This document shows, piece after piece, positions 42,830-52,482 of a DNA stretch of 64,000 nt. Source of the stretch: Gammaproteobacteria bacterium (GTDB taxonomy: Bacteria; Gemmatimonadota; Gemmatimonadetes; Longimicrobiales; Gaopeijiaceae); assembly GCA_028819075.1 (NCBI GenBank), contig JAPPMM010000028.1, positions 220,732 through 284,731 of the forward strand. Reading direction: 5' to 3'. Made by a program: the position numbers and the translations under genes. How positions within the stretch are numbered: the first letter of the stretch is position 1; every line of letters begins with the position of its first letter. A model generated the notes under the pieces. That model did not search any database. It saw nothing but the letters and a program-made list of their open reading frames with translations, and was not told where the DNA came from.

Positions 42830-44043
42830 GAGGGGAAGCCCGTTTCTTCATCGGAGCGCCCGACATTCTCGGCGATCTGTCGCCGAGCAGAGCCCGCATC
42901 GGCATCGGAGCGCCCCTCGCCCGTGTTGGTGTTGACAGGCGGCGCGGACACGCGGAAGCGCTCCTCCATCTCACGCAACGCGACCCATCCCCTTCTCTGC
43001 TCTGACTCGATGCAGGCCTGAACGACGAGAAGCGTCTTCAGATGATCGCGGGCGGTGGTCACGGGCTCGGCTTCGCCGCGGACGGCGCGCAGGAACTCGG
43101 CCAGCAGCTCACGCGTGTCGTCGATGAACGCCGTGCACGGCGCGAGCGGCTCCGGGACCGGGGTCTCCGCTTCGGCGTCTCCCTTGAAGTTGCTGCCGCG
43201 GAGTCCGAGGCGACGATCGAAGTCGACGCGGACCAGGTCCTCGAACTGCTCGCGCTGAATCAGGGCCGCGCCCTCGAACTCGGTGCGCCAGCGGAAGTCC
43301 ATGCGATTCCAGGCCGCGGTCCAGGTCCCCAGGTAGTTCGCGCGAACTCCGTTCTCGAAGCGGAAGAGCACGGAGACGCAGCAGTCGTCTTCATAGGTGC
43401 TCCACGACGGCCGCCAGGTATCGCACACCAGCGACTCGACCTCGGCGTCGTAGCAGTAGCGCAGCAGGTCGAAGTGATGGATGCTCTGCTCCAGCAGCAT
43501 CGGATGCGCCATCGTCATCACGTAGTCGTTCAGGTCGTGGCGGTTGCCGTCCCGCTGGCGGTGGTAGGTGAAATGGCCGTAGCTGAGGTCGCCGAGTTCA
43601 CCGCTCTGCGCGTAGTGGCGGATCCTCTGGGAGGTCGGCAGGTAGCGGAAGTTCATCCCGACCAGGAGATGGCGTCCGGCCTCCTCCGACCTAGCGATGA
43701 GGTCGAGGACTTCGTCCATCTCGTCGGAGAGCGGCTTCTCGCAGAGGACGTCGAGGCCCCGTGCGAACGCCTGGCTCACCAGAGCATGGTGGCTGTCCGG
43801 CGGGGTGGCGATTACCACGGCGTCGGCGGGCACATGGGCGAGAGCCGAAGCGAACTCGCGTTCAACCGGGGCGTCCGGTGCGTGTTCGTCGCGGGCTCGC
43901 CGGGCGCGTGATTCGTCAAGATCCACGATGCCGGCGAGGATCGCGTCCGGGGCTTCGGCGATGACACGCGCCCATTTGGCGCCGCGGACGCCCGCGCCTG
44001 CGAGGAGGATGCGCGCGTTGTCACCCCCCGTTCGACCGTTCAT
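42826..44043 (-). CDS. Gfo/Idh/MocA-family oxidoreductase
   Basis: A 405-residue NAD(P)-dependent oxidoreductase. The N-terminal Rossmann fold begins RILLAGAGVRGAKWARVI. The diagnostic EKP is in LDVLCEKPLSDEM, and the C-terminal alpha/beta domain holds LLEQSIHHFDLLRY with the catalytic His. Such enzymes oxidise or reduce sugars, inositols and related polyols. The position between an aminotransferase and an ABC importer suggests sugar or amino-sugar catabolism, an inference. The last 50 residues are polar and probably disordered. Confidence 0.9.
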   Translation of the reverse strand: MNGRTGGDNARILLAGAGVRGAKWARVIAEAPDAILAGIVDLDESRARRARDEHAPDAPVEREFASALAHVPADAVVIATPPDSHHALVSQAFARGLDVLCEKPLSDEMDEVLDLIARSEEAGRHLLVGMNFRYLPTSQRIRHYAQSGELGDLSYGHFTYHRQRDGNRHDLNDYVMTMAHPMLLEQSIHHFDLLRYCYDAEVESLVCDTWRPSWSTYEDDCCVSVLFRFENGVRANYLGTWTAAWNRMDFRWRTEFEGAALIQREQFEDLVRVDFDRRLGLRGSNFKGDAEAETPVPEPLAPCTAFIDDTRELLAEFLRAVRGEAEPVTTARDHLKTLLVVQACIESEQRRGWVALREMEERFRVSAPPVNTNTGEGRSDADAGSARRQIAENVGRSDEETGFPS

Positions 44044-44092
44044 GGCGCCTCATCCCGCGGGGAGCGGCTCGGCCGCTGGAGCAAGCCCGACT

Positions 44093-45274
44093 TCACTGCT
44101 GTCGCGTCCTTTCGACGAAGTGTTTCATCCGCTCCAGGGCTTCTTCCATGGAGGCATAGGGAGACAGCAGCGTGATGCGGATGTGCCGGTTGGCGGGATC
44201 CGCGAACATGGTCCCGGGGAAGACCATCACCTTCTCCTGGCGCAGCAGCTCAAGGCAGAAGGTCTCGGCGTCGAGCCCCGTGCTCGAGATGTTGGCGTAT
44301 ACGTACATGCCACCGCCCGGCCGGCCATACGAGATCTCCATGTCGTCGAGGGTCCGCAGCACTAGATCCAAGCGGCGCTCGTACTCGGCCAGCATCGAGG
44401 CGACCGCCTCGTCTCCACCCTCGAGCGCCGCGAGCGCGCCGCGCTGGAGGGCCGGGGGCGTGCAGATGCTCAGGGTGTGCTTGATCTCGACGGCTGGCTC
44501 CATCAACCACGCCGGCGCGGCGAGGTAACCGATGCGCCACCCGGTCATGGCGTACGCCTTGGAGAAGCCGTTTACGGTGACCGTCCGGTCAAGCAGGTTG
44601 CCGAAAGTACCCAGACTGACATGTTCCTGCCCGCCGAAGATCAGCTTCTCGTAGATCTCGTCGGAGATGACGAGGAAGTCGTGCTCTTCGGCGAGCGCTG
44701 CGATGCGCGCCAACTCCTCGTGCGGCGTGAGGCCGCCGGTGGGATTGTTGGGATTCGCGATCACGAGGAGCTTGGAGCGCTCCGTCAGGGCGTGGCGGAT
44801 GGCGTCGGCCCTGAGCGCGAAGTCGTGCTCCTCCAGGGTCGGCACCTCCACCACCCGGCCACCCGCCAGGTTGACCATGTAGTCGAAGGCGTTGAAGCGC
44901 GGCGCCTGGAGCACCACTTCGTCGCCGGGATCGACCAACGCCAGGATCGAGATGAGGAGCGCTTCCTGAACGCCGTTGGTGACGATGATCTGGTTGGCCG
45001 GATAGTCGAGACCGTTGTCGCGTTTCAGCTTCCCGGAGATCGCCTCGCGCAATTCGGAGAGTCCGGGAGGGGCCGTGTAATGGGTATAGCCGCCCGCCAG
45101 GGCTTCCGCCCCCGCGGCTACGATGGCAGGCGGCGTGTCGAAGTCGGGATCGCCCCGGCCGAGGGCGATGATGCCGTCCAGTCCGGCCGACAACTCGAGC
45201 ATGCGCGTGCGGAAGCTGGACTTCACGCATATCGCGCGGGCGGCCAGATGGGATTCGCGGACAGCCTGGGTCAT
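44093..45274 (-). CDS. Class I/II pyridoxal-phosphate aminotransferase
   Basis: A 393-residue aminotransferase. Landmarks are IALGRGDPDFDTPPAI, TNGVQEALLISI, IANPNNPTGG, VISDEIYEKLIFGG, the Schiff-base Lys in VNGFSKAYAMTGWRIGYL, and HIRITLLSP. It resembles the enzyme at 19694-20896 in order and motif wording, so the two may be paralogues. ATG 45274 is chosen; 20 more codons upstream lack support. It belongs to the minus-strand transport/catabolic run. Confidence 0.92.
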   Translation of the reverse strand: MTQAVRESHLAARAICVKSSFRTRMLELSAGLDGIIALGRGDPDFDTPPAIVAAGAEALAGGYTHYTAPPGLSELREAISGKLKRDNGLDYPANQIIVTNGVQEALLISILALVDPGDEVVLQAPRFNAFDYMVNLAGGRVVEVPTLEEHDFALRADAIRHALTERSKLLVIANPNNPTGGLTPHEELARIAALAEEHDFLVISDEIYEKLIFGGQEHVSLGTFGNLLDRTVTVNGFSKAYAMTGWRIGYLAAPAWLMEPAVEIKHTLSICTPPALQRGALAALEGGDEAVASMLAEYERRLDLVLRTLDDMEISYGRPGGGMYVYANISSTGLDAETFCLELLRQEKVMVFPGTMFADPANRHIRITLLSPYASMEEALERMKHFVERTRQQ

Positions 45275-45314
45275 CGGAGTCACGCCGTGGGTCGGTGGGT
45301 GGAGCAAACGCGCA

Positions 45315-46571
45315 TCAGGCCGCCCCAGCGGCAACCGGCGGGCGCGCGTACAGGCAGCTCCCGTGCACGAAGGTCATCTGCACGCGCTCGAGATCGCGGA
45401 GATCGTCGAGCGGGTTGCCGTCCACCACGATAACGTCCGCCTCCTTGCCCTCCTCCACGGTGCCGATGCGATCGCCGAGGCGGTTCATGATGGCGGCCTC
45501 GCGGGTCGCGCTCATGATGGCCGCGTGGTTGTCGGCCACAACGCCCACCTTGATCATGAACTCCATCTCCGGCACCACCACGCCGTGGCGCACCGCCGGG
45601 CTCCCCGCATCCGTCCCGAACACGATGCGCACCCCGGCGCGCGCGGCCCTCAGCAGCCCGTCGTAGCGGCTCTTGTCGGCGACCAGCCGCTGGCGCTCCC
45701 TGATCTTCCACTCCGGGATGTTGTACTTGCGCGCGATCTCGGGCTTCGACTGGAGCAGGACGGGCGAGAAGGTGGTGATGATGGGAACCCCGCGCTCGAC
45801 CAGCTTGCCGATGGTCCGGTCGGACATGCTGCCGCCGTGCTCGACCGTGTCGATGCCGAAGTCGACCGCGCGCTCGATGCAGGCGTCGAAGGTGGCGTGG
45901 GCGGTGATGGGAAGGTTGCTGCGATGGGTCTCGTCGACGATGGCCTCGAGCTCCTCGTCGGTGAACTCCAGGAGGTCGTGGCACATCATGATCTTGATGA
46001 GGTCGGCCCCGTCCTTGACCTGGTCGCGCACGGCGCGCCGCATCTCGTCGGCGCCGGTGGCCTCCCGGCAGCACCAGTAGGTGTGGCCGCCGGTCTGGAC
46101 GATCGCCTCGGCGACAATCAGCAGGCGCGGGCCCGCGAACACCCCCTGCTCCACCGCCTGCTTGGCGAAGGCACCGCTCCGGTTCATCCCCAGGTCGCGC
46201 ACCAGGGTGATCCCCGCCCGCAGGCAGGCGAGCATGTTGGCGGCCGCCTTGTAGGCGCTGATCTCGGGCGCGTCTCCGAGCGACTGGGCGGCCAGGTCGT
46301 GGATGCCGTCCCAGGCCAGGTGGGCGTGGCTGTTGATCAGGCCGGCCAGGATGGTCCCGCCCGTTTCGACCACCTCGCGCCCATCCCCTGCGGCCCCACC
46401 GCCCTCTCCAACGGACGTGATCATGCCGTCGTGCAGGGTCACGTGACCGTTTTCGATCACCTCGCGCCCTACCCCTGTGATCACCCGGCCCCGCAGCGTC
46501 ACCGACGCGGGCTCCCTCGGGGCCAGGTCCTGCAGGACCGGCTGGAACTTCCAGGCTGGTGCTTCGGGCAT
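45315..46571 (-). CDS. Cytoplasmic amidohydrolase family protein
   Basis: A 418-residue metal-dependent hydrolase without signal peptide. Metal and catalytic motifs are NSHAHLAWDG (HxH), the lysine region DLIKIMMCHD, ITAHATFD, DTVEHGGSM and the Asp in VFGTDAGSPAV. The small domain ends KEADVIVVDGNPL. GGAGG lies 8 bases before ATG 46571, which fixes the start against the longer frame to 46697. An imidazolonepropionase- or prolidase-like activity is likely; the substrate is unknown. Confidence 0.88.
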   Translation of the reverse strand: MPEAPAWKFQPVLQDLAPREPASVTLRGRVITGVGREVIENGHVTLHDGMITSVGEGGGAAGDGREVVETGGTILAGLINSHAHLAWDGIHDLAAQSLGDAPEISAYKAAANMLACLRAGITLVRDLGMNRSGAFAKQAVEQGVFAGPRLLIVAEAIVQTGGHTYWCCREATGADEMRRAVRDQVKDGADLIKIMMCHDLLEFTDEELEAIVDETHRSNLPITAHATFDACIERAVDFGIDTVEHGGSMSDRTIGKLVERGVPIITTFSPVLLQSKPEIARKYNIPEWKIRERQRLVADKSRYDGLLRAARAGVRIVFGTDAGSPAVRHGVVVPEMEFMIKVGVVADNHAAIMSATREAAIMNRLGDRIGTVEEGKEADVIVVDGNPLDDLRDLERVQMTFVHGSCLYARPPVAAGAA

Positions 46572-46659
46572 GCGCTTGGCCTCCGTCAGTCTCGGTTCGA
46601 GCCCGCGGGAGCATCGCGCCGCCCCGGACCCTGCTGTCCCTGGTTCGTCCTGAGCTTCC

Positions 46660-48066
46660 TCAGATCCCGCGCTCCGCGAGTGCCCGGGCGCCCCCATCGA
46701 GGTTGGTGAGCTTCATGCTCGCGTAGTTGGGCGAATAGATGACGCCGGCGGCGCCCGCTTCGTACGCTGCGTGCACGCTCTCGTAGACGATCTCGGGGGT
46801 ACAGGCCGCCTGATCCGGGCCGGAGCGGGGCGCGTCCACGCCGACGCCCATCAGCACCGGCAGCTCCCCGTCCAGCGCCTCGATCGTGTCCCGGCACTGC
46901 CCGCCAACATAGCTCGCGGGCGACATGCCCACACCGAGCAGCTCATCCCACGGCGCCTCGTCGAGCCCCAGAATCCGGTACATGATCGGCGTCAGCTCTT
47001 GGGGCGCCAGATCGCGCAAAAGGGACGCGTGCAACTGCTTCATCTCGTTGATGTAGATGCCGCCCGACTGATGCTGATAGGTGATCGGCTTCACCCAGTC
47101 GGCGTAGTCCTTCGTCTCGGCCCACGGCCACTGCGCCTTGCGGAACGGGTTGAAGTGGTTGCGGTTCCACACGTTGAGCCCGAACTCAAGCGCCGGATCG
47201 CACCACTTGACGAGGCCGTAGAGCTCGCGGTCCAGGTCCTTGTTGCGCTCCACCCAGTGCCGCTCCAGCAGCAGGAATTCGGGATTGTCGAGCAGGACGC
47301 GGAGGCCGGTGATGAGCGCGCCATCCGTGAAATGCTCTCCCGCGCGCGCGGTACTGAAGTAGTCGTGAAGCGCCGCGCACGCCCGTCGCGCACCCTCGGC
47401 ATCGATCCCGGCCCGGTCCAGGCGCGCAAGGCAGTGCCCACAGAAGCATCCCGGCGCCATCCCGGTGACGAGCTGGTCCAGCGGGCTCCGCCGCTCGTTG
47501 CACCACATGATGCCGTCGATGTCGTAGCTCCGGCAGTGATCTTCGATCAGGGCGTGCCACCACCCCCGGTAGTCGGGATTCTCGAGACACGGCGCGCCGC
47601 TGATCCGCCCCAGGTAGTCCACCTCCATGAGCTGCACCAGGTTGGGGATCTGGACGGTGTTCGCCGAGCCGTGTCCCGCATACTTGAAGAGGGGCTCCAT
47701 CAGCTCCGGGATCACCTTCATCCCCCGTTCCCGGGCACCGGGGACGACCATCTCCAGAATGTCCCGTCCGCGCATCGCCTCGTCCGGTGCGCGGAAGTTG
47801 GTGACGCTGGTGTTGCGGTAGAACTCGGGATGATGCGCGAGATAGGATCCGCCCTGGACCTCGAGCGGCTCCCGGACGCCGTGGTCGGGCCATCCGTCGA
47901 TCTTCCACGAGATGCTGCGCCCGATCTTGAGCCCGAGCCAGCTCACCGTTCCCAGCAAGACCACATTCACGCCCACGCGCTGTTGCAACGTGTCCAGCAC
48001 AGTGTCCACGCCCTCGTCCACGAAGCTCGCAGGCCCGATCTGGACCCCTACGCACCTGTCGCTCAC
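46660..48066 (-). CDS. Putative glycoside-hydrolase-like TIM-barrel protein
   Basis: A 468-residue cytoplasmic protein that I cannot assign to a named family with certainty. It resembles uncharacterised glycosyl-hydrolase-like barrels: MKVIPELMEPLFKYAG, DIDGIMWCNERRSPLD (possible acid/base Glu), then a Cys cluster in APGCFCGHCLARL, FGLNVWNRNHFNPF and GAAGVIYSPNYAS at the last strand. The Cys cluster may bind a metal. GTG 48066 has GGAG about 11 bases upstream. It lies between the ABC permeases and the amidohydrolase. Confidence 0.6.
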   Translation of the reverse strand: MSDRCVGVQIGPASFVDEGVDTVLDTLQQRVGVNVVLLGTVSWLGLKIGRSISWKIDGWPDHGVREPLEVQGGSYLAHHPEFYRNTSVTNFRAPDEAMRGRDILEMVVPGARERGMKVIPELMEPLFKYAGHGSANTVQIPNLVQLMEVDYLGRISGAPCLENPDYRGWWHALIEDHCRSYDIDGIMWCNERRSPLDQLVTGMAPGCFCGHCLARLDRAGIDAEGARRACAALHDYFSTARAGEHFTDGALITGLRVLLDNPEFLLLERHWVERNKDLDRELYGLVKWCDPALEFGLNVWNRNHFNPFRKAQWPWAETKDYADWVKPITYQHQSGGIYINEMKQLHASLLRDLAPQELTPIMYRILGLDEAPWDELLGVGMSPASYVGGQCRDTIEALDGELPVLMGVGVDAPRSGPDQAACTPEIVYESVHAAYEAGAAGVIYSPNYASMKLTNLDGGARALAERGI

Positions 48067-48091
48067 GGTCGATGATTCTCCTCTTCTCTCG

Positions 48092-48138
48092 TACTGGTGT
48101 CTACTGATGACTTACCGATGATTTACTGGTGTCTACTG
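48092..48138. repeat. 15-bp direct repeat in the dppC-downstream gap
   Basis: TACTGGTGTCTACTG occurs at 48092-48106 and again at 48124-48138, a period of 32 bases, within the 151-base gap between dppC and the glycoside-hydrolase-like gene. The two copies have a lower GC content than the flanks. No hairpin or known element is recognised. Confidence 0.6.
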
Positions 48139-48217
48139 GAAACATATGAAGCGATCACCTGCCCGGCTCGCTCCAGGCCAGCATGTCGCTCCACCCGGCA
48201 GGCGCTGGCGTTCACCG

Positions 48218-49042
48218 TCACCGGCCCTTCAGCCTCGGGTCCAGCATCTCCTGCAGGCTGTCGCCAAGGAGATTGGTGGCCATGACCACTGTGAATATGG
48301 CGAGCCCGGGGAAGGTGGAAATCCACCACGCCCGCCCCAGCACGTCCCTTCCCACGGCGACCATCAGTCCCCACTCCGGCGTCGGGGGTTGCGCGCCCAG
48401 TCCCAGAAAACTCAATCCCGCGCCCACCGATATCGCGTGTCCGAACTCGAGCGTCGAGAGCACGAGCAGCGGGATCGCCGTGTTCGGAAGCACGTGCCGC
48501 AGGATGATTTTGAGGTCCGGCACGCCCAGGAGCCGGGCCGCGTCGATGTATTCCTGCTCCCGCACGGTCAGCACCGTCCCCCGCACCAGGCGCGCGTAGC
48601 GCGGGATCGTGGACACGCCGACCGCGACCATGACGTTCGTGATGCTCGGGCCGAGGGCCGCGATGACGACAAGGGCCAGGAGGATGCCGGGAAAGGCCAG
48701 CATCGCATCCACCATGCGCATCAGCACCGTGTCCACCGGGCCGCGGTAGTAGCCGGACACGAGCCCGAGCGCCGAGCCCAGCACCGAGCCGATGGCGACG
48801 CTGATGAACCCGAGGATGAGCGACACTCGCGCGCCGTAGATCACGCGGCTGAACACGTCCCTGCCGAGCCGGTCCGTCCCGAACCAGAACTCCGCCGACG
48901 GCGCCTCGCGTGCCCCCGAGACCGTGACCAGCGGATCATGGGGCGAGCCGAGGGCGGCGAAGATCGCCAGCAGCACCCATCCCGCGAGAATGCAGCTCCC
49001 CGCGATGAAACCCGGGGTCAGGGTGCGGCCAGCGACCGTCAT
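48218..49042 (-). CDS. dppC: Dipeptide/oligopeptide ABC permease (DppC/OppC)
   Basis: A 274-residue inner-membrane permease with six helices. The oligopeptide-permease N-terminal segment is present (FGTDRLGRDVFSRVIYGAR). The EAA coupling loop is YIDAARLLGVPDLKIILRHVLPN, and the end is GDSLQEMLDPRLKGR, all standard DppC. It starts 28 bases after dppB. Confidence 0.93.
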   Translation of the reverse strand: MTVAGRTLTPGFIAGSCILAGWVLLAIFAALGSPHDPLVTVSGAREAPSAEFWFGTDRLGRDVFSRVIYGARVSLILGFISVAIGSVLGSALGLVSGYYRGPVDTVLMRMVDAMLAFPGILLALVVIAALGPSITNVMVAVGVSTIPRYARLVRGTVLTVREQEYIDAARLLGVPDLKIILRHVLPNTAIPLLVLSTLEFGHAISVGAGLSFLGLGAQPPTPEWGLMVAVGRDVLGRAWWISTFPGLAIFTVVMATNLLGDSLQEMLDPRLKGR

Positions 49043-49070
49043 GGCGGGGTCGAGGTTCGGCCCGCGATGC

Positions 49071-50015
49071 TCATGCCGGGGTCGCGTCCCGAATGCGCGG
49101 ATCGAGCCAGGCCGCCAGCAGATCCACGAGCAGGTTCACGAGGACGTACGCCGTGGCCATGAACAGCACGATTCCCTGCACCAGCGGATAGTCCTTCCAG
49201 AGGATCGCGCTCACCACCAGGCGGCCCAGCCCGGGGCGGCTGAAGACCGTTTCTGTCACGACCGCGCCCGCGAGCATCGCCCCAAACTGGAGCCCGAGGA
49301 TGGTCAGAACCGGGAGGAAGGCGTTCCGGAGCGCGTGCCGCAGATAGACGATGCGCTTGGGCAGGCCCTTCGCCCACGCCGCGCGCACGTAGTCTTCGAC
49401 GAGTACCTCGAGCAGTGACGCCCGCGTCAGCCGCGCGATTACCCCAGCAGACAAGAGCCCCAGCGACAGGCTGGGAAGCACGAGCGAGCGGAGTCCTTCC
49501 GATCCCGCCGGCGGGAACCACGGCAGCCAGAACGCAAACACGAGGATCAGCAGGAGACCGAGCCAGAAGAGGGGCAGCGACACCCCGGCGTAGGCGAGCA
49601 CCCGGCTGAAGCCGTCGATCCACGAGCCCTGCTTGAGCGCCGCCATCACGCCCGTGGTCACCCCGATGATCACCGCGAAGAGGATGCCGCCCAGGCTGAG
49701 AGCGAGCGTCGAGCCCAGGCGGTCGAGGATCAGGTCGAGGACGGGCGCGCGCAGCCGGACCGAGGTTCCCAGATCGGCCGTGACCGCGCCCCGCAGGAAC
49801 CGGCCGTACTGCACGTAGAGCGGGTCGTTGAGCCCCATCTCCTCGCGCAGTTGCTCCTGCCGCTCCGGCGTCACCGATCCGCTCTCTGCGCCGGAGAGCA
49901 TCAGCTGCACGGGATCGCCGGGGAGGGCGTGCATGATCGAGAAGACCGCGACCGACACCAGGAGCAGCACGATCCCCAGTTGGGCTATACGTCCGGCGAG
50001 GTAGTTGGCGAACAT
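49071..50015 (-). CDS. dppB: Dipeptide/oligopeptide ABC permease (DppB/OppB)
   Basis: A 314-residue permease. The N-terminal helix MFANYLAGRIAQLGIVLLL and the following HALPGDPVQLML are typical of DppB. The coupling loop is YVRAAWAKGLPKRIVYLRHALRN and the last part VNLLVDLLAAWLDPRIRD. ATG 50015 gives a family-like N-terminus; ATG 50039 would add eight residues. It heads the minus-strand run, but no substrate-binding protein gene precedes it. Confidence 0.92.
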   Translation of the reverse strand: MFANYLAGRIAQLGIVLLLVSVAVFSIMHALPGDPVQLMLSGAESGSVTPERQEQLREEMGLNDPLYVQYGRFLRGAVTADLGTSVRLRAPVLDLILDRLGSTLALSLGGILFAVIIGVTTGVMAALKQGSWIDGFSRVLAYAGVSLPLFWLGLLLILVFAFWLPWFPPAGSEGLRSLVLPSLSLGLLSAGVIARLTRASLLEVLVEDYVRAAWAKGLPKRIVYLRHALRNAFLPVLTILGLQFGAMLAGAVVTETVFSRPGLGRLVVSAILWKDYPLVQGIVLFMATAYVLVNLLVDLLAAWLDPRIRDATPA

Positions 50016-50240
50016 GGGGTGAGCGGCGGCCTTTCGCATGGCGGTGGTGGTTTTCCGGCGGGAAACTACCGCGCGGCATGGCCACGTGCGAGCATCGCCG
50101 CGTCCCAACGACGCTGGCGTCGCAGGCGGCTTCAGGCTGGAACTCGGAATCTCGAAACGGAGAACAAGGGAGGACCGCCACGGGTCCGACCTGGACCCCA
50201 ACGCAACTGGTTGAGAGCCTCCCGGGGGAGTTGGTCCAGC

Positions 50241-51342
50241 ATGTCAACACGCTGTCGCACGGCGGAAGCGGTGTGGCCGACCATCGGTCTCGTGATTGCC
50301 CTGGGTGGTTGCGGTTCCGAGAACTCGGCCCCCTCCATGGCCGCATTGCCCCAGAGTGACCTCCCCCCCGGCGTTGTCGTACGGGAGCTTCAGGTTCGGC
50401 GCGCACGGACCATCGACCTGGGCCGCGATAGCGACGGATTCGTCAACGCAATCACGGAAGTTGCGCGATCGGACTCGCTGCTGTTCGTGCTCGATGGAAT
50501 GGCCCGGACCATAACAGCATACCGGGAGTCGAACGGAGCCTTCGTGCACAGCTTCGGGGGACAGGGTCGTGGACCGGGGGAGTTCGGCGATCCGATGGCT
50601 CTGGCTGTCTTCGATGATACCGTCTACGTAGTCGACCCAACGCTTGGGCCGAGAGTTTCAGTGTTCAGGCACGACGGGACCTTCATCGAGCTTCGAGACC
50701 TGCAGGTGACGGGCAGTCCGACAGACATCACCGCAGATGCGGCCGGGCTGGTAGTCATCACGCCTTTCCGGCCGGAGGAGAAGTCCGGCCAGTGGCACAT
50801 CGCTCATCGGCTCACCCACGGGGGTGAGTGGGTGTCGAGTTCGTGCTCCAGAGACGGCCGCTTTGCAATCAGCGAGGCGGAGGGCGGGGTGCTCGCTCGG
50901 ATGCAGTACTCCTATCTGACTGCAACTACGGACGCCATCAGCTGCACGCAGGCTGATCTCGCCGACCTTTCAGGTGATTGACGGTGAGGTGCCCGGCCTC
51001 AGCTACGCACCGCCGTTCTACCGGGCGCCGGAGGATCGGCCGTTCGCGGGTATGTCGCAGTCCGGCATGTTCGCCTTTCTGTCGACCTGGACGACTCACG
51101 CCGAGGCATACGTGTGGCGCGACCGCTTCCTGTCGGTCTACACAAGCCATGACGAGGAGTTGGCCACGGTCGTCCATCACGTCTTCACATGCCTTCTGGA
51201 CAACGGCCGGGTGCAGGAGTGCGGAACGATTGAAGGACTTGGCAGGATCGTGGATGCACCGCACCGCGATACGATCTATGTAGAGGAGATATCCGACGCG
51301 GCTGCCCCGACCGTCATCGCGGTCCTTTCGATCGAATGGTAA
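50241..51342 (+). pseudogene. Frameshifted 6-bladed beta-propeller lipoprotein
   Basis: The first part (246 codons from ATG 50241, GGGGGAG upstream) has a lipobox IALGGC and propeller blades such as LLFVLDGMARTITAYRES, GGQGRGPGEFGDPMALAV and FVVD-like VYVVDPTLGPRVSVF. It hits a TGA at 50979. The continuation lies in the next frame (IDGEVPGLSYAPPFYR to VLSIEW, ending 51342). One base too many near the CCTTTCAGG at 50967-50975 explains the break. Either a pseudogene or a sequencing/assembly error. A related intact protein is at 33939-35183. Confidence 0.72.
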
Positions 51343-51358
51343 CCTTTGCCACGGTTCC

Positions 51359-52278
51359 ATGAGCCAGGACGAAACCCGCATTTCCGAAGAGGAGGCACGC
51401 GCACTCTGGCACCGTGCGGCCGAGCTGCAGGCCGAGGCCGCTCGCCGCCTCGAAGAGCGTTCGCGGCAGTTGGCTCCACGGGGGCGTTCCTCCGACACAG
51501 CGGAGGTCGAAGGGTACCGCCTTGCGGATGTCCGGGCCGCTGCCGAAGAAGCCGGAATCTCGCCGGCGTTCGTGGATCATGCGCTCGTCGAGGCTCGCAA
51601 TCGGGCCCTCGCCGAAGGAGCCCAGGCCCGGCCATCAAAGATGGCAGCCCGTTTCCTGGGCCAACCGCCGCTTGCGCTGGAGGTCTCCCGGGTGATCCAC
51701 GCACCCGCGGAGGAAGTCTACCGCGCCATGCAACGAATCCTCCCGGAGGGCCCGGTCCGCCTGAGCCTTGTCGATCAACACGGAGCCGATCCGCTCGACG
51801 GAGGCGTGCTGGTCTTCAAGGTGCCCGCGTACTCCTACTCGGCAACCCCGGGAGATCGGTCCTTCGCCTACGAGATGGCCTGGGTCGACCTCAAGCAGTT
51901 GCTTTTCAGCCTCCGGCGCCTGGACACGGATCCCCCGCGACCGAGTTGACCGTGCGCGCGAGCCTGATCCACAGCCACAAGGTCAATATGTGGGTTGGGG
52001 GCGGCTTGTCGGGGTTGGCCGCGTCGTTGAGCGGTGTCGGTGGCGGCTTTGCGGGTGCGGGCGTAGCCGTCGCCCTCGGGCTCGGGAGTATCGCGGCCGG
52101 TGCGGCGGTATTGGGCTTCCTTGCTGGTGGAGCGGCGGTCGGCGGGCTGACGACGTTGGGCTGGCGCGGGTTGTATCGTTACGCGTTGCATCGCGGGGAG
52201 AAGGCAATCGGGAACCTGATCGGCTCGATCGTCGTCGACATCGAGACCGGTGGAGGATTCTCAAGCCCGCGGTTCTGA
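51359..52278 (+). pseudogene. Hypothetical membrane-associated protein split by a frameshift
   Basis: The first 196 codons are soluble: an N-terminal helix ISEEEARALWHRAAELQ, AEEAGISPAFVDHALVEAR, then a beta-rich part ALEVSRVIHAPAEEVYRAM that resembles an SRPBCC start. They end at a TGA (51947). The last part, in another frame, continues as TVRASLIHSHKVNMW and two glycine-rich hydrophobic helices, ending DIETGGGFSSPRF. The switch falls at a CCCCC run (51931-51935); one more C restores the frame. The function is unknown; a similar helix-SRPBCC-Gly-helix design suggests a membrane-anchored protein. Confidence 0.65.
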
Positions 52279-52482
52279 GATCCCTCGGCGACACCATGCG
52301 AGACTGAAGGTCGAGTATCCGGGTGCCGGACTCCCGTCGCTCCCGGCCGACGGATTGCGCAAATCACCCGCGCCGGAATCGGTTGCGGAGGAACGTCTGA
52401 TGCACCACCGTAGTGTGCGAAGGCTCTCGATCTTGCTCGTGCACCGCCGGAGAGTACATGTCTACGTTCGTGTTGGTTCGTC

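Noticed and set aside
48092..48138. Considered as a CRISPR-like array
   Set aside because: Only two 15-base copies with a 17-base spacer and no cas genes.
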